Program-made: the position numbers and the translations under genes
Shown here: positions 21,824 to 30,732 of the stretch, in pieces
Numbering within the stretch: position 1 is the stretch's first letter
Layout of the letters: every line of letters begins with the position of its first letter
DNA from: Nocardia carnea
GTDB taxonomy: Bacteria > Actinomycetota > Actinomycetes > Mycobacteriales > Mycobacteriaceae
Assembly: GCF_029868325.1 (NCBI RefSeq)
Contig: NZ_JARWNW010000231.1
Coordinates: 1 to 37,416 of the forward strand
DNA length: 37,416 bases
Reading direction: 5' to 3'
The notes under the pieces: model-generated
Database searches by the model: none
Seen by the model: the letters and a program-made list of their open reading frames with translations, nothing else
Told to the model about the DNA's origin: nothing

Positions 21824-22800
21824 GTGGCAGTCGGGTCACCCCGGTCCTCCGCAGGGTAGTGGCGCGGATATCGAGAACCCTGGACCTGGGAACCCGCGAG
21901 GTAGCCGGCGAATACCGGGCTGCGAGCCGCACACTCGATCTCGGACGCCGTGAGTTCTCGCGCGCCGATTCCTTCGAATCCGAAATGGCGCAGACGAGAA
22001 CGACCGTCCAGGCGCATCCGTTCAGTGGCCGGCAGTGGAATTACCGCCGCAGCGATGCCGAGTCGGCGATGGCGGCACGCCGGCTGGTGGAAGAAGTCGA
22101 GTTCACCGGTGATATGGCGGCCGACGCCGCGAAGAGCAAGTCCGAGGTGCGAAAGGTGCGGTCGGATGACGGTGAACTGAATATCTACAAGCCGACCCGC
22201 GGGGAGCGGCGCGACGGTGTGCAGCGGTCCTATGCGAGTCCGGGAGCGCAGACAACTCGGGAAATCGCCGCTTTCCGACTCGACGAAATGCTCGGTTTCG
22301 GCCGGATCCCGCCGACCGCCCGCACCCCAGGCATGATCGGCTCCGACGGTAAGCCGTCCGGGCCTGGAATGGTCCAGCAATTCGTGGAGTCGACACAAGC
22401 GTTGGAACTGCCTTCATACCCTCGTGTGCAGCGGCAGCAGATGGCGGTCCTCGACTACATCATCGGGGCCGAAGACCGGCATTACGGCAACTTCCGGACT
22501 GTTACCGGTGGCGACGGGCACAGCATCGTCGCGGTCGACCACGGTCGTTCGTTTCCCTCCACCCATGGTCCGTTCAGTGTGCCGATCAGATCCGATTTCG
22601 TCGCCGAGCAAATAGGTGGCAAGGAACCCCTCGACCCCTCTGTGCTGTCTGCGGTGAAAGCGGTCGACCCCGTGAAACTCACCGAGGCATTGGGGGACGC
22701 GGGGCTGGATCCGTTGGCGATCAAAGGCGCGCTGGCTCGGCTCGCCAAACTGAAAGAGTTCGGCGATATCCCGAAGAACACACCGCTGAACCTCGAGTGA
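21820..22800 (+). CDS. PI3/4-kinase- or HipA-like kinase
   Basis: A 326-residue protein. Residues about 108-300 show a PI3/4-kinase-like core: a Lys strand N-I-Y-K-P (Lys124), R-E-I-A-A-F-R-L-D-E-M-L-G-F, G-M-V-Q-Q-F-V-E, the catalytic loop L-D-Y-I-I-G-A-E-D-R-H-Y-G-N-F (Asp219, Asn224), and A-V-D-H-G (Asp240) as metal-binding loop. HipA toxin kinases share this fold, and actinobacteria encode many uncharacterised relatives. The first 55 residues contain the motif S-R-T-L-D-L-G-x-R-E twice (18-27 and 36-45). It is coupled to a 97-residue upstream gene. Substrate (protein, lipid or nucleotide) unknown. Confidence 0.75.
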   Translation: MSGSRVTPVLRRVVARISRTLDLGTREVAGEYRAASRTLDLGRREFSRADSFESEMAQTRTTVQAHPFSGRQWNYRRSDAESAMAARRLVEEVEFTGDMAADAAKSKSEVRKVRSDDGELNIYKPTRGERRDGVQRSYASPGAQTTREIAAFRLDEMLGFGRIPPTARTPGMIGSDGKPSGPGMVQQFVESTQALELPSYPRVQRQQMAVLDYIIGAEDRHYGNFRTVTGGDGHSIVAVDHGRSFPSTHGPFSVPIRSDFVAEQIGGKEPLDPSVLSAVKAVDPVKLTEALGDAGLDPLAIKGALARLAKLKEFGDIPKNTPLNLE

Positions 22801-22848
22801 GCGCGGTCGTTCCTCGGCCGCGCGTGTGCGCACTCAACAGTGCCGCGG

Positions 22849-22889
22849 GCCGGCCGATGCGGTGGCCGGACGTCACCGCATCGGCCGGC
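22849..22889. terminator. Strong hairpin terminator between convergent genes
   Basis: GCCGGCCGATGCGGTG (22849-22864) pairs perfectly with CACCGCATCGGCCGGC (22874-22889), a 16-bp stem with a 9-nt loop. It lies between the kinase gene and the convergent end of the urea operon, and can serve both directions. Confidence 0.75.
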
Positions 22890-22994
22890 AGTGTTCGCGC
22901 GACGGCGGGTCGAGGCTGCGACCTGACCACCGCGCCCCTCATCGGTACGGTGGGCCGGTTCGCCGTCGCTGCGAAACGGTGATCGGGACCGCGG

Positions 22995-24809
22995 TCACCG
23001 ATCGGCGTTCAGGTAGTTCTTCCACCCCCCGTACTCGGTGATATCCACTGCGTCACGTGATGATTCGTAGTCGCACGCGAAGCCCGTGACCCATTCACCG
23101 GAATCCAGTTCGACCTTGCCCAACGTCATCGGCGACGGCAGGTTGCTCAGGAACGTGCCGAGGGCGGCAGAAGACAGGCGATACAGTTCGCCGGGCAGGG
23201 AGCGGCCGCCGGACCCGACGCGCAGCATTCCGGGTTTCGGTGGGGTGGCGGGCAGCGCGACCATCCGGTACGCCGCCGACGTCATCACCTCCCCGACGAA
23301 ACGGGCGCGGGCTTGTTCCAGTTGGTGATGCAAAGGGAGACCGCGCAGGTGGGCGCCGACGACCAGGAGATCGGTGCCGGTGTCGGTGAGCAGGGGAGAG
23401 GGTTCGCCGAGTAGCTCGGCGGCGAGGTCGATACCGACCTGATCGGCGAAGCCAGGGGTGACGAACATGACGCCGAAGGGGTCGCCCTCGGCGGTGTCCG
23501 CGCCCGGGACCGCGACCGCGGCCAAGTCGAGAAGGTTGCAGAAATTGGTGAATGTGCCCATCCGGCTGTTGATGGTGAACGGCTCGGCCACAACCGCTTC
23601 GAGGGTCGGATGTTCGGTGGTGGTGGGCAGTAGCAGGGCCGGGTATTCGGTGAACAGGCTGTGGGCGGTGGCGGCGGCGCGCTTCAGATGGCCGAGATCG
23701 GCGACGTAGGAGTGCGCGGCGGGGCGGGCACCGCCGGTGATGATGGCGGCGACCACCGGGTCGGCGCCTTCCGGTGCGCCGCTGAGGAATTCACCGACGG
23801 CGGCATAGCGTTGGGCGACGATCGCACCGTCGTAGAGGAGTGTGGCGGCGTCCAGGAGTTCGGCGATATCGACCGTGGCGATGTCGCCGCCACCGGCCCG
23901 CCAGCGCTCGATGGTGGCGTCGAAGGCGGCGCGGTAGGCGGGGGTCAGGGATTTCAGGTTGTCGTCGGTGGGGACGGCGAGGGTGGTGCGCGGCGGTGCG
24001 CCGAGGGGCGTATCGGCGGGCCAGGCCCGGGAACGGGGATCGGCCGGGTCCGGGCCGATCATGGTGTTCGCGACCTTTGCGGCCAGCGCCAGGTCGCGGG
24101 CGAATACCGAGATGGCGTCGTAGTCGGGGCAGGCGGGAACCAGGCCGGTGGTAGGGATCAGTCCCAGGGTCGGTTTGATACCGACGATGCCGTTCAACGC
24201 GGCCGGGACCCGGCCGGAGCCGGCGGTATCGGTACCCAGGGCGGCATCGACCATACCGAGCGCGACCGCGACCGCCGAACCAGAACTGCTCCCGCCGGAG
24301 ACCCGGTCGGGGAAGCGGCTGTTGCGGACCGCGCCGTAGGGGCTGCGGGTACCGACGAGACCGGTGGCGAACTGGTCGAGATTCGTTTTACCCAGGACAA
24401 TTGCGCCCTGTTCGATCAACCGTGCCACCGCGGGGGCAGTGTTTTCCGGAGTGCGGGCGAAACCGGGGCACGCGCAGGTGGTGGGGATACCGGCGATATC
24501 GATATTGTCCTTGACCGCGATGAGAACCCCTGCCAGGGGCAGCTCCTCACCCTTTTCGACCCGGGTGTCGAGCGCCGCGGCCTCGGACAGCACCTCGGCT
24601 TCGGCGCGTAGCGAGATCCAGATCTCGGGCCGGTCCTGCTCCGCGATGACCCGATAGGCAGCGGCGACTCGCTCGGCCGCTGTCGCAGGGTTGTCCGTTG
24701 TGCGGGTTCCACGGGCGAAGTCACCGGCGTCCCCCGTGGCGGGGACGGTGCCGGCTCCCTCGGGTGACTCGAGGCCGGCTTCGGCTAGCGGTAGTTTCTC
24801 CATGGTCAT
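22995..24809 (-). CDS. atzF: Allophanate hydrolase
   Basis: A 604-residue amidase-signature enzyme that splits allophanate into ammonia and CO2, the second step of urea-carboxylase-type urea breakdown. The N-terminal amidase domain has the Ser-cisSer-Lys triad: Lys100 (A-V-K-D-N-I-D), Ser174 in S-G-G-S-S-S-G-S and Ser198 in G-T-D-T-A-G-S-G-R. The C-terminal domain (from about residue 475), with G-A-H-L-R-G-L-P-L, is the extra allophanate-hydrolase domain, so the protein is full length. Its ATG overlaps the urea carboxylase stop by 4 bases (ATGA). Last gene of the urt-uca operon. Also called DUR2-type domain in fused eukaryotic enzymes. Confidence 0.95.
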   Translation of the reverse strand: MTMEKLPLAEAGLESPEGAGTVPATGDAGDFARGTRTTDNPATAAERVAAAYRVIAEQDRPEIWISLRAEAEVLSEAAALDTRVEKGEELPLAGVLIAVKDNIDIAGIPTTCACPGFARTPENTAPAVARLIEQGAIVLGKTNLDQFATGLVGTRSPYGAVRNSRFPDRVSGGSSSGSAVAVALGMVDAALGTDTAGSGRVPAALNGIVGIKPTLGLIPTTGLVPACPDYDAISVFARDLALAAKVANTMIGPDPADPRSRAWPADTPLGAPPRTTLAVPTDDNLKSLTPAYRAAFDATIERWRAGGGDIATVDIAELLDAATLLYDGAIVAQRYAAVGEFLSGAPEGADPVVAAIITGGARPAAHSYVADLGHLKRAAATAHSLFTEYPALLLPTTTEHPTLEAVVAEPFTINSRMGTFTNFCNLLDLAAVAVPGADTAEGDPFGVMFVTPGFADQVGIDLAAELLGEPSPLLTDTGTDLLVVGAHLRGLPLHHQLEQARARFVGEVMTSAAYRMVALPATPPKPGMLRVGSGGRSLPGELYRLSSAALGTFLSNLPSPMTLGKVELDSGEWVTGFACDYESSRDAVDITEYGGWKNYLNADR

Positions 24810-27800
24810 GCCGCTCCTTCGGTTTCGATGGCGACCAGAGGTGCGCCGGTGGTCACTTGGTCGCCTGCGGTGGCGGTGATCGCGCGGACGGTTCCCGCTA
24901 CCTCCGCCACTACGGGCAGCTCCATCTTCATGGCTTCCAGGACAAGCAGGGTGGCGCCGGCCTCGACGTGATCACCCTCGGCGACCTCGACCCGCCAGAC
25001 ATTGGCCATCATCGGCGCGGAGACGATTTCGCAGCCCTCTGGCAGGTCGAGCGTATCGGCGGTCTCGGGTTCGGGATCCGGTTCGGCCTGGGCGCTGAGC
25101 TCACCGCTGGCCTCCCAGCGCCGCCGTTCGGCGGTGAACGCGGCTTGCCGGATTTCCTCGGTCGCGGCGATATCGGCGGCATGCTCCGCCAGGAACTCGA
25201 GATGTTCGGCCATGGCGAATTCGCCGACACTTGTGCGCATTTCGAAACGCCCCGCCGACATATCGGCGCGCAGGTCGAGAAGTTCCTCGGACGAGACCGG
25301 ATACCAGCTGATGCGGTCGAAGAACCGGAACAGCCACGGTTTACCGGTTTCGAACGGGGCCCGCTGGCGGTAACCGGACCAGATGGGGACGGTGCGGCCG
25401 ATGAGCTGATAGCCGCCCGGGGATTCCATCCCGTAGACGCACAGGTACTTGCCGCCGATGCCGACGGCGTCGGACGGGGTCCAGGTGCGGGCCGGGTTGT
25501 ATTTGGTGGTCACCAGGCGGTGGCGGGGGTCCAGCGGGACGGCCAGCGGTGCGCCGAGGTAGACGTCGCCGAGACCGAGCACCATGTATTGGGCGTCGAA
25601 GACGAGATCACGGACCTCGTCGATACTGCCGAGTCCGTTGATGCGGCGGATGAATTCGATATTCGACGGCAGCCAGGGGGCGTCGGACCGGACGCCGTGA
25701 CCGTAGCGTTCGATGGCCTGCACGATGGTCGGATCGTCGAAGGAGAGTGGCAGTTCGATATGGCGGCTCGGGACGCGGAGATCGGCGGTATCGGGGATAT
25801 CGTCCTCGAGCTCGCCGAGCAGCCGGACCACGGTGCGTTGATCGATCACGTCGGCGTCGAAATGCAGGTGCAGGGAACGCACACCGGGGGTGATATCGAT
25901 CAGGCCGGGAATGGCGGCCTGTCCGAGGCGTTCGCTCAGGGCGTGCACGCGCATACGCAGGCCGAGGTCGAGTTCCATCGGGCCGTATTCGACGAGGACG
26001 TTGTCGTCTCCGCCGCGCAGGTACTTGACCTCGGGGGTTCCGGTACCGGCGTCGCGGCGGCCGAGCACACCGTTGTCCTCCTCGCGGGCGCCGAGGAGTT
26101 CGGGGGTGGATACATTACGGCCGCGTAGTGCCGGTGAGGAGCGGAAACCGGCGGTGCGGTCATCGGCGACCGGGACGAAACGCACTTGGTCGCCGGGGCG
26201 CATTTGGCCCAGTTTCCAGCGGTGCGCGGAAACCACCGTGAGCGGGCAGGCGAAACCGCCCAGGCTGGGGCCGTCGGGGCCGAGCAGGATCGGGGTATCG
26301 CCGGAGAGGTTGAGCGCGCCGACACTGTAGGGGCAGTCGTGCAGATTCGAGGGGTGCAGGCCGGCGTCGCCGCCGTCGGTGCGTGACCAGGTCGGTTTCG
26401 GGCCGGCCAGACGCAGACCGGTGCGGTTGGCGTGGGCCTGCACCTGCCAGGTGGCGTCGTAGAACTGGGCGATATCGGCCGGGGTGAAATAGTCGGGGGC
26501 GGGCTGGGGGCCCTCACCGACCCCGACGTACCAGGTGTGGCCGAATTCGGGGCGTTCGCCGGCCGGGATGGGCGCGGGATCGAGAAGACCGCCGGCGTCG
26601 GGTTTGATGCCGAGAATATCGCCGGTCGCGACGGCGCGGCCGGTGATACCGCCGAATCCGCCGAGGGTGAATGTGGCTGCGCTGCCGTGATAATCGGGAG
26701 CGAGGATACCGCCACGGACAGCAAGGTAGGTGCGCAGACCGGTGTCGTGGGGGGCGCCGATATCGAGAACCGAACCGGCGGGCACGGTGATCGGCTCCCA
26801 CATGGGCACGGGTTCGCCGTCCACGGTGACCGGGGCTTCGGCGCCGGTGACGCAGACGATGGTGGTGTCGGTGCAGCGCAGGCGCGGACCCAGCAGCGTC
26901 GCCTCGAGGCCGTTCTCGCCGAGCGAATTGCCGACGGCGTGATTGGCGAGCTGGAAGGACAGATCGTCGAACGCGCCCGACGGTGGGATGCCGACGTTCC
27001 AGAGTCCGAGGCGGCCGGGATAGTCCTGGATGGTGGTGGAGACGCCGGCGCGCAGGATCTCCAGGCGGGGACGGATGGTGGCCAGGCTGCCGAGGGTCGC
27101 GGTGGTGTGCCGGGCGTCGAGCATGGGGGAGCTCGTGGCGGCGGCGCGCAACTGGGGCAGGTTGGTGGTGATACCGAACATACGGGTGTCGTCGAGCGCC
27201 GTGCGGAGCCGGTGCAGGGCCTCGGTGCGGCTCTCACCCGACGTAATGATCTTGGCGATCAGCGGGTCGTAGTAGGGGCTGATCTCGGTACCGGTTTCGA
27301 CCCAGGTCTCCACCCGCGCCTCCGCGCCGGGGATCTCGACGCCGGTGAGTGTGCCGGCGCCGGGGCGGTAGTCGTTACCGGGATCCTCCGCGTAGACCCG
27401 GGCCTCCACAGCGAAGCCGGTGAGGGGCGGGCCGGCATCGGGTACCTCGTCGAGGAAGGCGGAGTCCCCGCCCGCCAGGCGCAGCATCCACTCGACCAGA
27501 TCCACGCCCGTCACGGCCTCGGTGACCGGATGTTCCACCTGCAGACGGGTGTTCACCTCCAGGAACGACGCCTCACTGCGGTCCACGTCGTAGATGAACT
27601 CGACAGTCCCGGCAGACCGGTAGCCCACCTCGCCGAGCAGCTTCCGGCTCGATTCGAGCAGCTGTTCGCTCACGGTGTAGGGGAGTCCGGGCGCCGGCGC
27701 CTCTTCGATGACCTTCTGATTGCGCCGCTGCAGACTGCAATCGCGCGTACCCAGGGATATCGCGCGACCCCGTCCGTCACCGAAAATCTGCACTTCCACG

Positions 27801-28465
27801 TGCCGGGCGCGGGCGACGAACCGCTCCAGATATACCGCCGACGACCCGAAGTTGTTCTGCGCCAGTCGGATCACGCGCTGGTAGGTCTCGGTGAGTTCCG
27901 CCGGGCCGGCGCAGGCCGCCATCCCGATACCGCCGCCGCCTCCGGCCGCCTTGAGCATCACCGGGTACCCGATCCGCTCGGCCTCCGCCAGCGCCTCGTC
28001 GAGCCCCGTGAGCAACCCGCTGCCGGCCACCAGCGGCACACCCGCCGCCGCGGCGGCCTGGCGGGCGCTGTGCTTATCGCCGAAAAGTCGCAGGTGTTCG
28101 GCGGCCGGCCCGACGAACGCGATACCGGCCGCCTCCACTTCGGCCGCGAAATCGGCGTTCTCGGAAAGGAACCCGTAACCGGGGTGGATCGCCGTCGCCC
28201 CACTGGACAACGCCGCTTCGATCACGGCCTCGGCGCGCAGGTAGGATTCCGCGGCCGGTGCGGGCCCCAGCCGGACCGCGCGATCGGCCATCCGCACATG
28301 CCGGGAACCCTCGTCGGCATCGGAGAACACCGCGACCGTATCGATCCCCAGCCGCCGCGCGGTACGCAGAATACGGCAGGCGATCTCACCGCGATTGGCG
28401 ATCAGCAGACATTCGGGCAACGGCGTATGCAGTGGTGTATACAACTGCGGGGCGGTCTCGGTCAC
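24806..28465 (-). CDS. uca: Urea carboxylase (biotin-dependent)
   Basis: A 1219-residue multidomain enzyme. Biotin carboxylase at residues about 17-460 (C-L-L-I-A-N-R-G-E-I-A-C-R, A-A-G-G-G-G-G-I-G-M ATP loop). Carboxyltransferase parts related to KipA at about 480-790 and KipI at about 800-1060. A biotin-carrier domain at the end has E-A-M-K-M, biotinylated Lys1180. It carboxylates urea to allophanate using ATP and bicarbonate. GTG 28465 has GAGAGGAT upstream. Domain order and length fit urea carboxylase; related enzymes prefer guanidine, but the adjacent urea transporter genes and the lack of carboxyguanidine deiminase genes favour urea. A GTATAC element lies within the first codons. Confidence 0.95.
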   Translation of the reverse strand: MTETAPQLYTPLHTPLPECLLIANRGEIACRILRTARRLGIDTVAVFSDADEGSRHVRMADRAVRLGPAPAAESYLRAEAVIEAALSSGATAIHPGYGFLSENADFAAEVEAAGIAFVGPAAEHLRLFGDKHSARQAAAAAGVPLVAGSGLLTGLDEALAEAERIGYPVMLKAAGGGGGIGMAACAGPAELTETYQRVIRLAQNNFGSSAVYLERFVARARHVEVQIFGDGRGRAISLGTRDCSLQRRNQKVIEEAPAPGLPYTVSEQLLESSRKLLGEVGYRSAGTVEFIYDVDRSEASFLEVNTRLQVEHPVTEAVTGVDLVEWMLRLAGGDSAFLDEVPDAGPPLTGFAVEARVYAEDPGNDYRPGAGTLTGVEIPGAEARVETWVETGTEISPYYDPLIAKIITSGESRTEALHRLRTALDDTRMFGITTNLPQLRAAATSSPMLDARHTTATLGSLATIRPRLEILRAGVSTTIQDYPGRLGLWNVGIPPSGAFDDLSFQLANHAVGNSLGENGLEATLLGPRLRCTDTTIVCVTGAEAPVTVDGEPVPMWEPITVPAGSVLDIGAPHDTGLRTYLAVRGGILAPDYHGSAATFTLGGFGGITGRAVATGDILGIKPDAGGLLDPAPIPAGERPEFGHTWYVGVGEGPQPAPDYFTPADIAQFYDATWQVQAHANRTGLRLAGPKPTWSRTDGGDAGLHPSNLHDCPYSVGALNLSGDTPILLGPDGPSLGGFACPLTVVSAHRWKLGQMRPGDQVRFVPVADDRTAGFRSSPALRGRNVSTPELLGAREEDNGVLGRRDAGTGTPEVKYLRGGDDNVLVEYGPMELDLGLRMRVHALSERLGQAAIPGLIDITPGVRSLHLHFDADVIDQRTVVRLLGELEDDIPDTADLRVPSRHIELPLSFDDPTIVQAIERYGHGVRSDAPWLPSNIEFIRRINGLGSIDEVRDLVFDAQYMVLGLGDVYLGAPLAVPLDPRHRLVTTKYNPARTWTPSDAVGIGGKYLCVYGMESPGGYQLIGRTVPIWSGYRQRAPFETGKPWLFRFFDRISWYPVSSEELLDLRADMSAGRFEMRTSVGEFAMAEHLEFLAEHAADIAATEEIRQAAFTAERRRWEASGELSAQAEPDPEPETADTLDLPEGCEIVSAPMMANVWRVEVAEGDHVEAGATLLVLEAMKMELPVVAEVAGTVRAITATAGDQVTTGAPLVAIETEGAA

Positions 28466-28516
28466 GGTCGATCCTCTCGGCCTGGACAGTGGCGGCTACC
28501 TGGGTAGCCGGGAAAT

Positions 28517-29218
28517 TCAGGTTTTGGTCGCGCGGGCCAGGCGGGTCAGCTGGAGTACCTGACCGGCTCGGTCGGCCACCACGCGGCGGGATTGGTCGAT
28601 ATGGGCGAGGAGCTGCGCACGGGCATTGGTGAGGTCGCGCTCCAGGACGGCTACGCCGATGGCGATGTGCTCGTCGATGGTGGCGAGCATGCGGTCGGGG
28701 GTCAGATAGTCGAACATCCGGACCGGGCGGATCCGGGCGTTCACCGTGCGCAGGGCCTCGGTGAGGGCGTGATTGCCCGAGGATTCCAGCAGGACGGTGT
28801 GGAATTGTTCGTCGGCGTCGACGAAACCGGCATCCGGTTCCGGAGGCGCGGTGCGGAAGGCGCGCCACCGGTCGATCTCCGGCCCCAGCACGGCCCGGTC
28901 GTGGCCCAGCTCCGGATCGTCGAGGACACGGGCGATGCCCTGGACTTCCAGGGTGATCCGCAACTCGTAGTAGTCGCCCAGGGTGTCCAGGCGCGGCCGG
29001 TACGGGAACAGTCCGGCGTCACGGCGTTCGACGAGACCGTCGGCCTGCAACCGGGCCAGCGCCTCCCGCACCGGGGTGCGGGAAACACCGTACCGGTCGG
29101 CCAGCCGTTCCTCGCCGAGCCGCTCGTCCGGTGCCAGCGCACCACCCATGAGTTCGTCGCGCAACGCCTTGTACACAGTGTCGCTACGGGATTCGCGTTT
29201 GCTTCGTGGTTCGGTCAC
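28517..29218 (-). CDS. GntR-family regulator (FCD type) of urea utilisation
   Basis: A 233-residue GntR protein. The winged helix spans about residues 12-75 (V-Y-K-A-L-R-D-E-L-M-G-G, R-L-G-E-E-R-L-A, Y-G-V-S-R-T-P-V-R-E-A-L-A-R-L). The all-helical FCD ligand domain follows, with acidic and His residues (D-E-Q-F-H-T-V, D-E-H-I-A-I) for a metal-type site. It sits inside the urea operon between urtE and uca, so it is almost surely its regulator. GTATAC dyads before urtA are candidate operators. The GTG start has no clear ribosome site, so translation may depend on readthrough from urtE. Confidence 0.9.
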   Translation of the reverse strand: MTEPRSKRESRSDTVYKALRDELMGGALAPDERLGEERLADRYGVSRTPVREALARLQADGLVERRDAGLFPYRPRLDTLGDYYELRITLEVQGIARVLDDPELGHDRAVLGPEIDRWRAFRTAPPEPDAGFVDADEQFHTVLLESSGNHALTEALRTVNARIRPVRMFDYLTPDRMLATIDEHIAIGVAVLERDLTNARAQLLAHIDQSRRVVADRAGQVLQLTRLARATKT

Positions 29219-29228
29219 GACGCGCAGC

Positions 29229-29921
29229 CTAAAGAGTCATGGCGGCGCGAACGGTGTCGACGGCACCGGCACCACCCTCCCCGGTCGAGGTGACCCGGCC
29301 GCTTTCCAGCACGTAGTACCGGCTCGCCGCGCGCAGCGCGAAACCGATGTGCTGTTCCACCAGCAGCACCCCGAGCCCACCGCGACCCACCAGTTCGGTG
29401 ATGGTGTTCTCGATCTCGGCCACCACCGACGGCTGGATCCCCTCGGTGGGTTCGTCGAGGATGAGCATGCGCGGTTCGGTGATGAGTGCGCGGGCGATGG
29501 CCAGCTGCTGGCGCTGCCCGCCGGACAACAGCCCGGCGCGGCGGTCGAGCAGAGCCTTCAGCGCGGGAAACAGATCCAGCTGCTCGTCGATCAAGGCCGC
29601 GCCGCGTTTACGGCCGTCGGCCACCACGCGCAGATTCTCGGCGGTGGTGAGATGGCCGAAGCACTGCTGACCTTGGGGAACATAGGCAATCCCGCGTTTG
29701 ACCCGCGCACTGGGTCGCAGTGAGGTGATATCGGCGCCGTCGAACCGGATCCGGCCCCGGCCGGTTCTCACCAGCCCGACCGCGGCACGCAGCAGGGTGG
29801 TCTTCCCGGCCCCGTTGTGTCCCATGATCGCGGCGACCCCGTCGGCCGGGACCTCGATCCCGACCCCGTGCACCACCTCGGTGCGGCCGTAACCGGCGTG
29901 CACATCGATGAGTTCCAGCAT
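29229..29921 (-). CDS. urtE: Urea ABC transporter ATP-binding protein UrtE
   Basis: A 230-residue ABC ATPase of the branched-chain/urea group. Walker A G-H-N-G-A-G-K-T-T (about residues 34-42), Q-loop Y-V-P-Q-G-Q-Q, signature L-S-G-G-Q-R-Q-Q, Walker B M-L-I-L-D-E-P-T-E-G and the switch His in V-E-Q-H-I. The length matches UrtE. It lies 4 bp after urtD. It pairs with UrtD as the energising subunits under UrtBC. Confidence 0.93.
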   Translation of the reverse strand: MLELIDVHAGYGRTEVVHGVGIEVPADGVAAIMGHNGAGKTTLLRAAVGLVRTGRGRIRFDGADITSLRPSARVKRGIAYVPQGQQCFGHLTTAENLRVVADGRKRGAALIDEQLDLFPALKALLDRRAGLLSGGQRQQLAIARALITEPRMLILDEPTEGIQPSVVAEIENTITELVGRGGLGVLLVEQHIGFALRAASRYYVLESGRVTSTGEGGAGAVDTVRAAMTL

Positions 29922-29925
29922 CGCG

Positions 29926-30732
29926 TCAGCCTTCCTGTTCGTCCGCGACGGCGGCGGTGCCCAGATAGGCCTCCTGCACCGCGGGGTCGGCCTGGACCTC
30001 GGCCACCGACCCCTCGGCGAGGATCGCGCCGCGCGCCAGCACCGTCACCGAGGTGGCGAAGTTGCGCATGAAATCCATATCGTGTTCGACCACGACGACC
30101 GTGCGTTCACCACCGATGCGGCGCAACAGGTTCCCGGTTTCCTCCCGCTCCTCCTGGCTCATCCCGGCGACGGGTTCGTCCAGCAGCAGCACCGAGGCGT
30201 CCTGAACCAGCAGCATGCCGATTTCGAGCCACTGCTTCTGGCCGTGGGCCAGCGTTCCGGCGGGTTTGTTCCGCAACTTGGTGAGCCCGATCGTTTCCAG
30301 CGCCCGCTCGACCGATTCCGAGACCTCGGCCGGTCGGCGGCGCAGCATGGTCCACATCGATCGGCCCGCCCCGGCGGCGATATCCAGGTTCTGCAGGACC
30401 GACAGTTCCTCGAACACGCTGGCGGTCTGGAAGGTGCGGCCCACACCCAGCCGGGCGATCTGATGCACCTTCTTGCCCAGTAGTTCGACCCCGGATTTCT
30501 GCACCGACCCGGTGGCCGGCACCAAACCGGTGATCGCGTCGATGATGGTGGTCTTGCCGGCGCCGTTGGGTCCGATGAGGAACCGCAGATCACCCTGGAA
30601 GAGGGTCAGATCGACATTCGATACGGCCTTGAATCCGTCGAATTCGACGCTCAGTCCCCGGACCTCCAGGTAATCGCTGTGCATTCCGGCGTTACCACCG
30701 GCGACCGGTGCGGTGGTCGTTTCCTGAGTCAT
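29926..30732 (-). CDS. urtD: Urea ABC transporter ATP-binding protein UrtD
   Basis: A 268-residue ABC ATPase. Walker A G-P-N-G-A-G-K-T-T, Walker B V-L-L-L-D-E-P-V-A-G and H-loop V-V-V-E-H-D-M-D. The signature is L-A-H-G-Q-K-Q instead of L-S-G-G-Q, which is the usual UrtD variant (often A-H-G-Q-K-Q-W-L-E-I-G-M-L). Together these distinguish it from LivG. Its ATG overlaps the urtC stop by 4 bases. Member of the urea import complex at the inner face of the membrane. Confidence 0.94.
   Translation of the reverse strand: MTQETTTAPVAGGNAGMHSDYLEVRGLSVEFDGFKAVSNVDLTLFQGDLRFLIGPNGAGKTTIIDAITGLVPATGSVQKSGVELLGKKVHQIARLGVGRTFQTASVFEELSVLQNLDIAAGAGRSMWTMLRRRPAEVSESVERALETIGLTKLRNKPAGTLAHGQKQWLEIGMLLVQDASVLLLDEPVAGMSQEEREETGNLLRRIGGERTVVVVEHDMDFMRNFATSVTVLARGAILAEGSVAEVQADPAVQEAYLGTAAVADEQEG

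Noticed and set aside
24698..26128. Plus-strand open frame over the atzF/uca junction
   Set aside because: Antisense to two well-supported genes; composition is that of a frame shadow in high-GC DNA.
26432..28507. Very long plus-strand open frame
   Set aside because: Lies antisense to urea carboxylase, whose domains are all recognisable. The plus-strand protein is Gly/Arg-rich shadow with no family features.
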